The notes under the pieces are model-generated. The model worked only from the letters and a program-made list of their open reading frames with translations. It was not told the origin of the DNA and searched no databases. From Agrobacterium rosae (lineage in GTDB: Bacteria > Pseudomonadota > Alphaproteobacteria > Rhizobiales > Rhizobiaceae), in contig NZ_NXEJ01000007.1 in the NCBI RefSeq assembly GCF_002915175.1, positions 62,285-126,284 on the forward strand: a DNA stretch of 64,000 bases, written 5' to 3'. The stretch's first letter is position 1; the number at the start of each line of letters is the position of its first letter. This document shows positions 25,421 through 34,822 of this stretch, in pieces. A program made the position numbers and the translations under genes.

Positions 25421-26839
25421 TCAGGCCACGCCTTCATACCCGGCGGAGCCGTTGTCCAGCAGCTGTCGTAGAATGCCGAAAGCTTCGGTAAGCTCTTCGC
25501 GGGTTCTCGGCGCGGAAAAACTGATGCGCACGCGGTGGAAGACTTTTTCCGAGCGCCCGGCTTTGAACTCATCTTCGTCATCGATGAGGATACCTTCCTT
25601 CATGGCCGCACTGCGGAAGGTGCCAGATAGCCACGGCTCCGGCAGCTTCAGCCACAGGAAAGGAATATCCCGCATCGAATTGAATTCAAAATTTGCAAAG
25701 GCTTTTCGGGCCATCTGCTCGCGGGCATTGATTTCTGCGGTGACGTCTCTGCGAATATCATGCGCATCTCCGCTGTTGACCATGCGGGCGCACAGTTCCG
25801 CCAAAAGGAAAGGCAGACCACCGGTCATCATGGCGTGGGAAATGCGGATGCGCGAGGCGAAATTCGAGGGGCAGGCAACCCAGCCGCCACGTACGCCAGC
25901 CGAAACGGATTTGGACAGGCCGCCAACGACGAAGGTGAGGTCAGGTGCGAATTGCGCAATCATTGGCGGCTGGTCGCTGACCATTGCTCCGTAAAGGTTA
26001 TCCTCGATAATCCAGACATTGTACCGGCGAGCGATATCAGCAATGGCGCGGCGACGATCCTCGGGAAGCACGGCGCAAGTCGGGTTCTGGCCGGTTGGCA
26101 TGAGAAAAACCATCTTCGGATGCTGCTGCGCGCAGACCCGCTCGAAGTCTTCGGGGACGATGCCCTGTTCGTCACTCTCCACCAGAGACGCGCGGCGTCC
26201 AGCCAGAATCGCGGCTCTGGCAATCTGGGAGTAGGTGACGGGTTCGAAAACGATTCGATCTCCCGGCGAGGTCATGGCGGTGATAACACCCATGATGGCC
26301 GCATGGGCACCCAGCGTGGGCACGATATTGTCTACCAATGGCGACCAGTCACTTTGGGATAGCCAGCGAACACCGGCTTGCGCCCAATCTTGCGGAAGCG
26401 AGCGTGCATAATCGACGATCTGAAGCGAGCACTCCTTGACGATCTCTGAGATGTGCCTGTCGATCAGCGCGTTCTGGCCGATGTCTGGGGCAGCGGTCGT
26501 GTTCAGTCGAAATCGGTTGGGAGTATCGGAGGCGACGCGCGTACCGCCCAGTGGCACCCCCGCCTGCTCCAGTTTCACGGTGGGGCTGGGTGTCTTGCTT
26601 GCATTCACATAGGTGCCACGTCCGACTTCGCCGCTGACGAGCCCGCGCTCGTGGATCAGTGCATAGGCGCGACTGATCGTGCCGATTGTCACACCCAGAT
26701 CGAAAGCAAGGTTTCTCTGCGGCGGCAGCTTGGTGCCCGGCTGCAATGTGCCTTCGGAGATGGCGGTTTCAATGTGGTCGGCAAGCCGCACGTAAATGGG
26801 GCCGGTGCCTTGCGATAAATTTGGAAGCCAACTTGTCAT
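25421..26839 (-). CDS. MocR/PdxR-type transcription regulator (GntR HTH plus aminotransferase fold)
   Basis: 472 residues. An N-terminal GntR winged helix (about 13-80, with LAFDLGVTIGTISRAYALI) is joined to a class I aminotransferase fold. The PLP lysine is K310 (GGLSKSVSAG), with the family motifs PTGQNPT and IIEDNLYG. Such regulators sense PLP or an amino compound and often control a divergent gene. The divergent neighbour is the DUF1127 gene 92 bases away. Its own ligand and targets are unknown. Confidence 0.92.
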   Translation of the reverse strand: MTSWLPNLSQGTGPIYVRLADHIETAISEGTLQPGTKLPPQRNLAFDLGVTIGTISRAYALIHERGLVSGEVGRGTYVNASKTPSPTVKLEQAGVPLGGTRVASDTPNRFRLNTTAAPDIGQNALIDRHISEIVKECSLQIVDYARSLPQDWAQAGVRWLSQSDWSPLVDNIVPTLGAHAAIMGVITAMTSPGDRIVFEPVTYSQIARAAILAGRRASLVESDEQGIVPEDFERVCAQQHPKMVFLMPTGQNPTCAVLPEDRRRAIADIARRYNVWIIEDNLYGAMVSDQPPMIAQFAPDLTFVVGGLSKSVSAGVRGGWVACPSNFASRIRISHAMMTGGLPFLLAELCARMVNSGDAHDIRRDVTAEINAREQMARKAFANFEFNSMRDIPFLWLKLPEPWLSGTFRSAAMKEGILIDDEDEFKAGRSEKVFHRVRISFSAPRTREELTEAFGILRQLLDNGSAGYEGVA

Positions 26840-26931
26840 GGTGACAATTTATGCATTGTACTCGTCTATATGTCAATTGTATTGATTGCACCAATTGAAT
26901 GGTTTCATGGAAATCCCGAAGGGGGTGCAAT

Positions 26932-27228
26932 ATGCGCAAGCTGGATCAATATCTCTCGACAATCGATACAATGTACCCAGATAGCTATACGCGGGAGCGC
27001 GTTTTCCGTGATGGCGAGATGGTGAGCCCTGCGCCGTTTCAAGCGCCGCCGCGTAACCTCATCGAGCGGCTGTTGGGTGCTTTCGGCCAATGGCAGCGCA
27101 AGCGCGACAGCCGTCTGGCGCTGCGTGATCTCACCACGGATGAGTTGGAAGACATTGGAATTACGCGGCAGGATGCGATGCGTGAGTTTTCCAAGGCGCG
27201 GCTGTTTTCACTGCCGCGCTCGTTCTGA
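26932..27228 (+). CDS. DUF1127 domain protein
   Basis: 98 residues. The C-terminal part carries the DUF1127 pattern (RLALRDLTTDELEDIGITRQDAM) after an Arg-rich helix (GQWQRKRDSR). A 55-residue N-terminal extension is not typical of the short 45-residue members. Small DUF1127 proteins in Agrobacterium affect RNA turnover, phosphate and carbon metabolism; longer ones are less known. The start MRKLDQYLS has GGGGG-rich sequence upstream. It is divergent from the MocR regulator, a likely controller. Confidence 0.85.
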   Translation: MRKLDQYLSTIDTMYPDSYTRERVFRDGEMVSPAPFQAPPRNLIERLLGAFGQWQRKRDSRLALRDLTTDELEDIGITRQDAMREFSKARLFSLPRSF

Positions 27229-27239
27229 GATTGCCTGGA

Positions 27240-27650
27240 TCAGCAGCCCTTGCCGCCATTCACCCAACGCTTCACGTCCGTGGTGATGCGTGCCGCATGT
27301 GGTTCGTTCATGGCAGGGCCGAAAGCATCCACCTTGGCCGGGTTGCCTTCCGCCTGAACGACGAGCATCGGGCGTGATTCCGGGCTGTTGCGCGGCACGA
27401 GCAGAATGCGGGGACGACCGGAGAAGGAATTCAGTTCCGGGGCAAGGCGATAGGCCTTGAAGGCTGGGTCGCCCGACTTGAACCAGCAGGCGTTGGCACC
27501 CAGCGCTACGCGTTCCATGACTGGCAAGGCCGCCTGTGATGCGGAGGATGACGCGGCTGGTTTTCTTTCGGACTGGCAAGCGGCAAGCGAGAGCGCGACG
27601 AGGCCAAGGCCTGCAATGTTCAGTGCTTTACGAAGGGGCAGGCAGTTCAT
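27240..27650 (-). CDS. Putative lipoprotein of unknown function
   Basis: 136 residues. A signal peptide (MNCLPLRKALNIAGLGLVAL) ends in lipobox LAAC, so the mature protein starts at a lipid-modified cysteine. The mature part has one conserved-looking Cys in GANACWFKSGD and a C-terminal GGKGC. No known domain is recognised. It follows the purQ terminator and converges with the DUF1127 gene, 11 bases apart. Confidence 0.75.
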   Translation of the reverse strand: MNCLPLRKALNIAGLGLVALSLAACQSERKPAASSSASQAALPVMERVALGANACWFKSGDPAFKAYRLAPELNSFSGRPRILLVPRNSPESRPMLVVQAEGNPAKVDAFGPAMNEPHAARITTDVKRWVNGGKGC

Positions 27651-27675
27651 CGCTTCAATCCATGAAAGGGAATAC

Positions 27676-27703
27676 AACAAAGCCGGTGTAACCCGGCTTT
27701 GTT
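27676..27703 (-). terminator. Terminator of the purCSQ operon
   Basis: AACAAAGCCGG / CCGGCTTTGTT, an 11 bp stem directly after the purQ stop at 27709 on the minus strand. The U-run is short. Confidence 0.8.
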
Positions 27704-27708
27704 AATAT

Positions 27709-28380
27709 TTACGCTGCGATGACGCCCAGCGCGGATGCAAACAGCGCACGTCCATCATTACCACCGTGGGCGGCTTCGATGAGGTTTTCCGGGTGTGGCA
27801 TCATCCCCAAAACATTGCCTTTGGTGTTGATAATGCCTGCAATGTCGTTCAGCGACCCATTCGGGTTTGTGCCTTCGGCATAACGGAACACGACCTGTCC
27901 CTTGTCTTCGATCGACTTCAGTTCTTCCTGCTCCAGGAAGTAGTTGCCATCGTGGTGGGCAACAGGGGAGCGGATGATCTGGCCCTTGTCGTAGGCGCGG
28001 GTGAATTCTGTGTCGTTGTTGACGACCTCAAGCTTTACTTCGCGGCAGACGAATTTGAGCGATGCATTGCGCATCAAAGCGCCCGGCAGCATGCCTGCTT
28101 CGACCAGAATCTGAAAGCCGTTGCAGACGCCGAGAACCTTGACGCCTTTTTCAGCCTTCTCGCGGATGGCCTGCATGACCGGCATGCGGGCGGCAATGGC
28201 ACCGCAACGCAGGTAATCGCCATAGGAAAAGCCGCCGGGAATGACGATCAGATCGACATCGGGAATCTCTGTTTCGGTCTGCCAGATGGTGACAGGAGCC
28301 TTGCCGGAAATCCGTGTCAAAGCCGCGATCATGTCACGGTCGCGATTGAGGCCCGGAAGCTGGACGACTGCGGATTTCAT
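27709..28380 (-). CDS. purQ: Phosphoribosylformylglycinamidine synthase subunit PurQ
   Basis: 223-residue class I glutamine amidotransferase that feeds ammonia to PurL. The nucleophile is in [11 protein letters not shown], and the closing His/Glu pair is in [10 protein letters not shown]. The start [14 protein letters not shown] is chosen; an open extension upstream runs into purS. The gap to purS is 17 bases, so the genes form one operon. Confidence 0.97.
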   Translation of the reverse strand: MKSAVVQLPGLNRDRDMIAALTRISGKAPVTIWQTETEIPDVDLIVIPGGFSYGDYLRCGAIAARMPVMQAIREKAEKGVKVLGVCNGFQILVEAGMLPGALMRNASLKFVCREVKLEVVNNDTEFTRAYDKGQIIRSPVAHHDGNYFLEQEELKSIEDKGQVVFRYAEGTNPNGSLNDIAGIINTKGNVLGMMPHPENLIEAAHGGNDGRALFASALGVIAA

Positions 28381-28397
28381 GGAACGGCTCCTGAGCG

Positions 28398-28640
28398 TCA
28401 GAGGATAGCGATAGAGTAGTTTTCGATCACGGTGTTGGCGAGGAGCTTTTCGCACATCGCCTTCAGGTCGGCTTCGGCTTTCGCCTGGTCGGTTGCGTTC
28501 AGCTCCAGATCGAAGACCTTGCCCTGACGGACCTGGCCGACGCCTTCGAAACCGAGGCTGCCGAGCGCGCCTTCGATTGCCTTACCCTGCGGATCGAGAA
28601 CGCCGTTCTTCAGCGTAACAGTCACCCGTGCCTTGATCAC
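28398..28640 (-). CDS. purS: Phosphoribosylformylglycinamidine synthase subunit PurS
   Basis: 80-residue third subunit of the FGAM synthase complex, needed to pass ammonia from PurQ to PurL. The sequence [25 protein letters not shown] is diagnostic. The start is GTG at 28640 with AGGAG 9 bases upstream; an ATG seven codons earlier gives a non-family extension (MTSGEHQ) and overlaps that ribosome site. Confidence 0.95.
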   Translation of the reverse strand: MIKARVTVTLKNGVLDPQGKAIEGALGSLGFEGVGQVRQGKVFDLELNATDQAKAEADLKAMCEKLLANTVIENYSIAIL

Positions 28641-28657
28641 CTGATGCTCTCCTGATG

Positions 28658-29422
28658 TCACTTGACCAGAACCGGGCCGGTGCCGCGGATTGGTTCATTT
28701 TCGTTGATAATGCCAAGACGGCGCGCAACTTCCGAATAGGCTTCCACAAGTCCACCCATATCGCGGCGAAAACGGTCCTTGTCCATCTTTTCCTGCGTTT
28801 CGATGTCCCACAAGCGGCAGCTATCAGGGGAAATCTCGTCGGCCAGAACGATGCGCATCATATCGCCTTCGAAAAGGCGGCCGCATTCGATCTTGAAATC
28901 GACAAGCTGGATGCCGACGCCGAGGAACAGGCCGGAGAGGAAGTCGTTGACGCGAATGGCAAGCGCCATGATGTCATCGAGTTCAGCCGGGTTCGCCCAG
29001 CCAAATGCCGTGATGTGCTCTTCGGAAACCATCGGGTCTTCGAGAGCGTCCGACTTATAATAGAATTCGATGATCGAGCGCGGCAGCACGACGCCTTCAT
29101 CGATGCCAAGACGCTTGGACAGCGAGCCAGCGGCGACGTTGCGTACGACGATCTCTAGCGGGATCATCTCCACTTCCTTGATCAACTGCTCGCGCATGTT
29201 GAGGCGGCGGATGAAGTGTGTGGGGATGCCGATCTTGTTCAGGTGGGTGAACACGTATTCGCAGATGCGGTTGTTCAGCACACCCTTGCCGTCGATGACT
29301 TCGTGTTTCTTCTTGTTGAAGGCGGTTGCGTCGTCCTTGAAGAACTGGATGAGAGTTCCTGGCTCTGGACCTTCATAAAGGATCTTGGCCTTGCCTTCGT
29401 AAATACGGCGGCGACGGTTCAT
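28658..29422 (-). CDS. purC: Phosphoribosylaminoimidazole-succinocarboxamide synthase
   Basis: SAICAR synthetase, 254 residues, joins CAIR and aspartate in purine synthesis. Family motifs are [12 protein letters not shown] at the start, [22 protein letters not shown] and [15 protein letters not shown]. First gene of purC-purS-purQ. The 246-base gap upstream, shared with the DUF1476 gene, has no third gene and no promoter that I can call with confidence. Confidence 0.97.
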   Translation of the reverse strand: MNRRRRIYEGKAKILYEGPEPGTLIQFFKDDATAFNKKKHEVIDGKGVLNNRICEYVFTHLNKIGIPTHFIRRLNMREQLIKEVEMIPLEIVVRNVAAGSLSKRLGIDEGVVLPRSIIEFYYKSDALEDPMVSEEHITAFGWANPAELDDIMALAIRVNDFLSGLFLGVGIQLVDFKIECGRLFEGDMMRIVLADEISPDSCRLWDIETQEKMDKDRFRRDMGGLVEAYSEVARRLGIINENEPIRGTGPVLVK

Positions 29423-29668
29423 ATTAACAAATCTCTTGGTTGGTGCCGGTGGGCGGCGTTTGTTTCGTCAGTTGAAGCGGTCCCATAACGGAAAAGAAGC
29501 AATTCCACAATGAGTCTGGGTCACGTTCACATCAATTCTTAACCTTGCATGTGACTCCTGCGAAGGCCCTAAGGCATGATTACGCTTTTTCAACAGTTTT
29601 ATTTTACAACAGACATGTCCCTACGAAGAGGACGAAAATAATAATCTAATAAAAACCGGGGTGAAATT

Positions 29669-30013
29669 ATGTTTGCATTGAAAGAACGTGGTAAAGCGCT
29701 CGAAAATATTTACTTCAACGACGAATATGTGACATTTCGTCTTCATGCCATGCGCAACAAACTCGTTGGTTTGTGGGCTGCGGCGCTGATGAATAAAGAA
29801 GATGCAACGACCTACGCGAATGAGCTGGCGGGCTGTTCCATCAGTGCGGCTGAGGAAGATGCCGTATTTTCGAAATTGCAGGCGGATTTCGAAGCGGCTG
29901 GCGTTGCTGTGGCCAATGACGAAATCCAAAGCCGCATGAGCGAGCTGCTGCATTCTGCAGCTCAGGCCATGCGCCAGGGCCAGAACGACTTTGCCATGAA
30001 AGCCGTCGCTTGA
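29669..30013 (+). CDS. DUF1476 protein (F1-ATPase inhibitor zeta-like)
   Basis: 114 residues. RNKLVGLWAAALM, the tyrosine-alanine helix and FSKLQADFEAAGVAVANDEIQSRMSELL align by eye with DUF1476, whose Paracoccus member is the zeta inhibitor of the F1-ATPase. The N-terminal inhibitory stretch (FALKERGKALENIYFNDEYVTFR) is recognisable but diverged. It is probably a paralogue and not the main zeta subunit. Upstream is AT-rich with a GGGGT ribosome site. It stands alone, divergent from purC. Confidence 0.75.
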   Translation: MFALKERGKALENIYFNDEYVTFRLHAMRNKLVGLWAAALMNKEDATTYANELAGCSISAAEEDAVFSKLQADFEAAGVAVANDEIQSRMSELLHSAAQAMRQGQNDFAMKAVA

Positions 30014-30064
30014 TTGTTGGCCGCCAAACTCCGGCTTTCTCACGAAGCTGAAGATTGGCGGCTT

Positions 30065-30763
30065 TTATCCTGCCGCTCGTTGAATTTTGGACGGCGCAGA
30101 CCGCCACGCTTCGGCGGCCACGAAACTTTGGATCTGGTGCGCGGGTAGCGGCCGACACAAAGCGTAGCCCTGAAGCGAATCGCAGCCCATATCCTGCAAG
30201 ATGCGGATGTGCTCCGCTGTCTCTACTCCCTCCGCGACCACCTTGATGCCCAAGGAATGACCGATATCGATAATGGAGCTGAGCAATTTGCGCTGCTCGG
30301 TCGATTGTGGTGCCAGACGCACAAGCTCGCGATCCACCTTCAACGTGCTCGGGTTGACTTTGAGGAGGCCAATGATCGAGGCGTGGCCAGTACCGAAGTC
30401 ATCGATTTCGATGTCGATGCCGAGTTGACGCAACGTCTGCATGTTGCGAATGGCAATCTCGTCGCTGTCATCGAGGAAGATGGATTCGAGCAATTCGAAG
30501 GACAAGGTTCCAGGCTGGATGTGAAGCCCGTCCAGTGTTGTTGTCAGCCCCGGGTCGTGCAGACGCCGTGCCGAAACATTGACCGACACCTTGGGTATGG
30601 GAATGCCTGCTGCCTGCCATCGTCTGAAGTCGGCTAGTGCCTTTTCAAGAATGATGCCATCTATCGCCGCAACAGCATCGAGGTCCTCCGCAATTGCGAG
30701 AAACTTGTCTGGCGTTAAAATACCTTCGACCGGGTGGTTCCATCGTGCCAGCGTTTCCGCACC
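30065..30763 (-). pseudogene. EAL-domain remnant cut off from the GGDEF gene by an in-frame stop
   Basis: Read in the same frame as the gene upstream, directly after TAA at 30764-30766, this codes 232 residues of an otherwise intact EAL phosphodiesterase domain. It begins GAETLARWNHPVEG, equal to the EAL signature (ExLxR), then VSVNVSARRL, ELLES, DDFGTGHASI, LKVDREL and VAEGVETAE. Catalytic residues look retained. The longest own ORF starts only at 30589 and lacks the EAL signature. So the change is one nonsense codon with no frameshift. Confidence 0.75.
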
Positions 30764-32578
30764 TTAAATGTTCAGTGTCTTTGCATCGAACTGCAGTTGA
30801 TAGTAGGGAACGAACTCGTCACGCTCCAGCGCCGTCAATATTTCATCGGAAACACGTTTCGTGTTGATGAGCCAGTCCTGCGTGTCGGAAGAGAAAAATT
30901 CGCATCGGTTGCGGCCACGCTTTTTGGCGTTGTAAAGCGCGATATCCGCATTCAGCAGAACCTGCTTGTAATCCAGATCCGGTCCGATGCCGCAGGCAAT
31001 GCCGATGCTGGCACCAAATCGGCATTCATGTCCTTCATGGAGAACGGGTTTGCGAAGCTCTTCGATCAGCTTATTGGCCACCGCCGCGATGGTGCTCGTG
31101 TTGCCGTTGAAGGGCGAGAGAAATATGAACTCATCCCCGCCAATGCGTGCAGCAAAGTCATCCGGTTTCAGATTGGCCCGCAGCATGTCGGCCACATGTT
31201 TCAGCATCTCGTCGCCGGTGTGGTGGCCCAACGTGTCATTGATCTGCTTGAAGCGATCGAGATCGATATGCAGGATTGCGATGCCAATCTGGCTTTCGCT
31301 GCCCTTTGCGGTGCGCTTGGCCAGCATGTCGTCCAGACAACGGCGATTCGGTAAGTCCGTCAGATAATCATGCATCGCATTGTGTTCGATGCTGACCCTC
31401 GCTGCTTCCAGATCGATGTTGCGTGCTTCGGCCAGCGCCTTCTCACGCTCCAGTTCCTGACGCAATTGCACGTCCGCCGTGACGTCCCAGTTCACGCCGA
31501 TCATTTTCTTGCTGCCATCGATATCGATGAAGGGCAGGGAGCGAGCGCGGATATAGCGCAGCGCGCCACCCGGTAATATGATCCGATAGTCTTCCGAAAA
31601 CGGCTGAAGCTTTGCGATCTTGTCCGAGACGTTATCACCGACCCGGCCGAGATCATCCGGGTGAACGCGCGATTCCCACAGGCCGCCGATTTTGACCGGC
31701 ATGCTTCTATCGACCCTGTACATTTCGTACATGCGGTCATCCCAGGTGGTTTCACCAGCCTCGAAATCGACTTCGAACACACCGACCTGGGACGCTTCGA
31801 GCGCCACTTTCAAGTGACGCGAAATGCGCTCCATCTGATGTTCGGCGGCCTTGCGTTCAGACACGTCCATATCCGTGCCGACGATGCGAACAGGCCTGCC
31901 ATTCTCGTCGCGCTCCACGCACGCGCCACGACATTCGATCCAGACCCAGTGGCCTAGTTTGTGACGTTCCCGGTACTGGAAGGAGACGTAGGCCGGATCA
32001 CCCGCATTCTGTCGTTCGATGCAATACAGCGTATGCTCGCGATCATCAGGATGAAGCAGCGCCACCCACTTGTCGAAGTCGGTTTCGATCGGCTCGTCAG
32101 GCGTCAAACCGCGCATGGCGCGCCATGTATCGGAGCCGTACATTTCGCCGGTTACGAAATTCTGGTCCCAGACGCCAGACAGTGAGTTGACGAGTGCGTT
32201 GTTCCAGCGGCTTTCGCGGAATGCGATTTCTTTTTCGCGCGCGCGCTGATCGCTTATATCAGTGAACTGCACCAGCACCGTGGAGTGTGGAGCAGAGCCG
32301 ATGTTGCTGAAGGACAATATAGCATGGCAATCTGCCGCTTCAGCGCCGTTCAGCCGGGCCTCCAACGTTACAGGTGACCCATCTTCCAAGCTTCCGAGAG
32401 CTGCCATAACGCTGCTGTGATCATCCGGATGGATGAAGTCCAGAAGATGAACAGGTATATCAGGCGTCGCGAAGATCAGGTTTGGTGAGACATAGAAAAT
32501 CTCACCGCTCTTGTTGATGTGAAGGGCGGGAACTGGCAGAGCGTCAAGAAAATCCGTCGGCAACAGGTCCTGCTTCAC
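30764..32578 (-). CDS. PAS-PAS-PAS-GGDEF protein, truncated before its EAL domain
   Basis: 604 residues as read. Three PAS domains (about 10-112, 125-245, 255-370) precede a diguanylate cyclase domain with GGDEF intact at 480-484. The allosteric I-site is degenerate (KPDD in place of RxxD). The protein stops at FDAKTLNI, a few residues into the EAL domain that continues in frame after TAA. With readthrough it would be 837 residues. As read it could make cyclic di-GMP but not degrade it. No membrane segment. A CtrA-type site lies about 80 bases upstream. Confidence 0.85.
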   Translation of the reverse strand: MKQDLLPTDFLDALPVPALHINKSGEIFYVSPNLIFATPDIPVHLLDFIHPDDHSSVMAALGSLEDGSPVTLEARLNGAEAADCHAILSFSNIGSAPHSTVLVQFTDISDQRAREKEIAFRESRWNNALVNSLSGVWDQNFVTGEMYGSDTWRAMRGLTPDEPIETDFDKWVALLHPDDREHTLYCIERQNAGDPAYVSFQYRERHKLGHWVWIECRGACVERDENGRPVRIVGTDMDVSERKAAEHQMERISRHLKVALEASQVGVFEVDFEAGETTWDDRMYEMYRVDRSMPVKIGGLWESRVHPDDLGRVGDNVSDKIAKLQPFSEDYRIILPGGALRYIRARSLPFIDIDGSKKMIGVNWDVTADVQLRQELEREKALAEARNIDLEAARVSIEHNAMHDYLTDLPNRRCLDDMLAKRTAKGSESQIGIAILHIDLDRFKQINDTLGHHTGDEMLKHVADMLRANLKPDDFAARIGGDEFIFLSPFNGNTSTIAAVANKLIEELRKPVLHEGHECRFGASIGIACGIGPDLDYKQVLLNADIALYNAKKRGRNRCEFFSSDTQDWLINTKRVSDEILTALERDEFVPYYQLQFDAKTLNI

Positions 32579-32654
32579 GTGATCCTGCCATATGTTAATC
32601 GATTAAAATCGCGCACAAACGGGCGCGCGTGATCCTCACATTACTGTTACAGAC

Positions 32655-32669
32655 TTAAGCGCTCATTAA
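32655..32669 (-). promoter_or_regulatory. CtrA-type binding site upstream of the GGDEF gene
   Basis: TTAA-GCGCTCA-TTAA, a perfect match to the CtrA motif TTAA-N7-TTAA, 77 bases upstream of the start at 32578. The surrounding 145-base gap is AT-rich, so chance matches are more likely here than elsewhere. Confidence 0.5.
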
Positions 32670-32723
32670 AAGAGATCTCTGGATGATTCCAACCTCTAAT
32701 TAAAATCAATATTCCTAATGAAA

Positions 32724-33296
32724 TTAATCAGGGAAGCCTTCGGGCCTTTTCAGCTTGCTGAGAAACTGGGCAAACACCATGGTGCCCTCTGGCCAAGGGC
32801 CGTGACCGGACTCCTTGTTGATGTGGCCGGACATGCCAGCATCGATCAATGTAGAACCCCACGCATTGGCAATATCACCAGCATGCTCATAAGTGCCGAA
32901 TGGATCATTCTGGCTGGCGATGGTGATCGTGGGGAACGGCAGAGGGTCTCGCGGATACGGGCCAAAGGTCATCAGATGCTTTGGCTTTATCGAGGGGTTT
33001 GCAACATCCGGTGGAGACACCAGCATGGCACCGGCGATCTTGTCTTTGATCTGCGGTAGGGCGTGAATGACCGTCGGGACACCCAGCGAATGGGCCACCA
33101 GCACGACTGGACGTGTGCAGGCGTTCACCTCTTCAACGAGCTTTGCCACCCAATCATCTTTGACTGGCTTCGACCACTCCGCCTGTTCGACACGGCGAGC
33201 TGTCGACAGTTTTTCCTGCCAGCGACTTTGCCAGTGTTCAGGTCCGGAATTGGTGTAGCCGGGAACGATAAGGATATCTGCTTCAGATGCTTTCAT
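32724..33296 (-). CDS. RBBP9/YdeN-family alpha/beta hydrolase
   Basis: 190 residues. Family signs are ILIVPGYTNSGPEHWQSRW near the start, nucleophile S in VAHSLG, the SPPDV segment, and SGHINKESGHGPWPEG containing the catalytic histidine. These are small serine hydrolases of unclear substrate. The start MKASEADILI is preferred; the longer frame reaches back into a palindromic repeat. Last gene after purB on this strand, with the repeat in between. Confidence 0.87.
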   Translation of the reverse strand: MKASEADILIVPGYTNSGPEHWQSRWQEKLSTARRVEQAEWSKPVKDDWVAKLVEEVNACTRPVVLVAHSLGVPTVIHALPQIKDKIAGAMLVSPPDVANPSIKPKHLMTFGPYPRDPLPFPTITIASQNDPFGTYEHAGDIANAWGSTLIDAGMSGHINKESGHGPWPEGTMVFAQFLSKLKRPEGFPD

Positions 33297-33365
33297 GCGG
33301 CGTATCTCGGTGTGGTGGTGAGTGAAATCAAGGTCAACTGGTAGGAAGATGACAGATATCACCAA

Positions 33366-33400
33366 CTCCGTCATCCCGCATCAAGTGCGGGATGACGGAG
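33366..33400. repeat. Palindromic intergenic repeat downstream of purB
   Basis: CTCCGTCATCCCGCA and TGCGGGATGACGGAG with a 5-base loop, a perfect 15 bp stem. It is of the GTCATCC...GGATGAC type also seen at 5081 and 53271. It lies 28 bases past the purB stop and may stabilise or end that transcript. Confidence 0.8.
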
Positions 33401-33428
33401 TGTAGGAAAGGGTCTTGCCCTCCTAACC

Positions 33429-34736
33429 TCAAGCGTTGCCGAAAACGCGGGTGAAAATCGTGTCCACATGCTTGGTGTGATAGCCTAGATCGAACTTCTC
33501 GCGGATTTTTTCTTCAGGCAAGGCAGCGCGGACTTCTTCATCGGCCAGAAGCTCCTCAAGGAAGTCTTTGCCTTCTTCCCAAACACGCATGGCGTTGCGC
33601 TGGACGAGACGGTAGGAATCCTCACGCGAGACACCAGCCTGCGTCAGAGCCAGAAGAACGCGCTGCGAGTGCACGAGGCCGCGGAACTTGTTCATGTTCT
33701 TGAGCATGTTGTCTGGATAGATCACCAGCTTCTCGACAACGCCCGCCAGACGGTTCAGCGCGAAATCGAGCGTAATGGTCGTGTCGGGACCGATGGCGCG
33801 TTCCACGGAGGAGTGGCTGATATCGCGCTCGTGCCACAGGGCGACGTTTTCCATGGCCGGAACGACAGACATGCGCACCAGACGCGCAAGACCGGTGAGG
33901 TTTTCGGTCAGCACCGGGTTGCGCTTGTGCGGCATGGCCGACGAGCCCTTCTGGCCCGGAGAGAAGAACTCTTCGGCCTCCAGAACTTCGGTGCGCTGCA
34001 TGTGGCGGATTTCGATGGCGACGTTTTCAATGGAAGACGCGATGACGCCGAGCGTCGCGAAGAACATGGCGTGGCGGTCACGGGGAATGACCTGCGTCGA
34101 GACAGGCTCTGGTGACAGGCCAAGCGCCTTGCAGACGTGTTCTTCGACAGATGGATCGATATTGGCAAACGTGCCTACCGCGCCGGAAATGGCACCGGTC
34201 GCGATTTCAGCGCGAGCATTCACGAGACGCGCGCGGTTGCGGTCCATCTCGGCATAGAAGCGCGCGAAGGTCAGGCCCATCGTCGTCGGCTCGGCATGGA
34301 TGCCGTGGCTGCGGCCGATGCGGACTGTGTCCTTGTGCTCGAAGGCGCGGGTCTTCAGCGCTGCGAGAACGCGGTCCATATCGGCGATCAGGAGATCGGC
34401 GGCACGCACGAGTTGGATGTTGAGCGTCGTGTCGAGGACGTCGGACGAGGTCATGCCCTGGTGAATGAAGCGGCTGTCTGGACCGACGAATTCCGCCAAG
34501 TGGGTGAGGAAGGCGATGACGTCATGCTTGGTAACGGCTTCGATCTCATCGATACGCGCGACGTCGAACTGGGCAGCACCACCCTTTTCCCAGATGGTCT
34601 TGGCGGCTTCCTTCGGAATAACGCCGATCTCTGCCAGCGCGTCACAGGCATGCGCCTCGATTTCGAACCAGATGCGGAACTTGGTTTCCGGCGACCAGAT
34701 TGCGACCATTTCCGGTCGGGAATAACGAGGGATCAT
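33429..34736 (-). CDS. purB: Adenylosuccinate lyase
   Basis: 435 residues, removes fumarate from SAICAR and from adenylosuccinate. The fumarase/aspartase-family signature GSSAMPHKRNP is present, with the earlier TSSDVLDT and RSHGIHAEPTT segments. The start MIPRYSRPEM is the family start; the open frame 45 bases further is ignored. It follows rpe by 124 bases, with a hairpin between them. Confidence 0.97.
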   Translation of the reverse strand: MIPRYSRPEMVAIWSPETKFRIWFEIEAHACDALAEIGVIPKEAAKTIWEKGGAAQFDVARIDEIEAVTKHDVIAFLTHLAEFVGPDSRFIHQGMTSSDVLDTTLNIQLVRAADLLIADMDRVLAALKTRAFEHKDTVRIGRSHGIHAEPTTMGLTFARFYAEMDRNRARLVNARAEIATGAISGAVGTFANIDPSVEEHVCKALGLSPEPVSTQVIPRDRHAMFFATLGVIASSIENVAIEIRHMQRTEVLEAEEFFSPGQKGSSAMPHKRNPVLTENLTGLARLVRMSVVPAMENVALWHERDISHSSVERAIGPDTTITLDFALNRLAGVVEKLVIYPDNMLKNMNKFRGLVHSQRVLLALTQAGVSREDSYRLVQRNAMRVWEEGKDFLEELLADEEVRAALPEEKIREKFDLGYHTKHVDTIFTRVFGNA

Positions 34737-34822
34737 GGCAATGACTTTCTCTAGGAAGGAATATTTCTGCTCCTTTAGCAAAGTGTTCCGGCAATCTCAA
34801 CGCATTCGAAGGCCGAGGGAGT

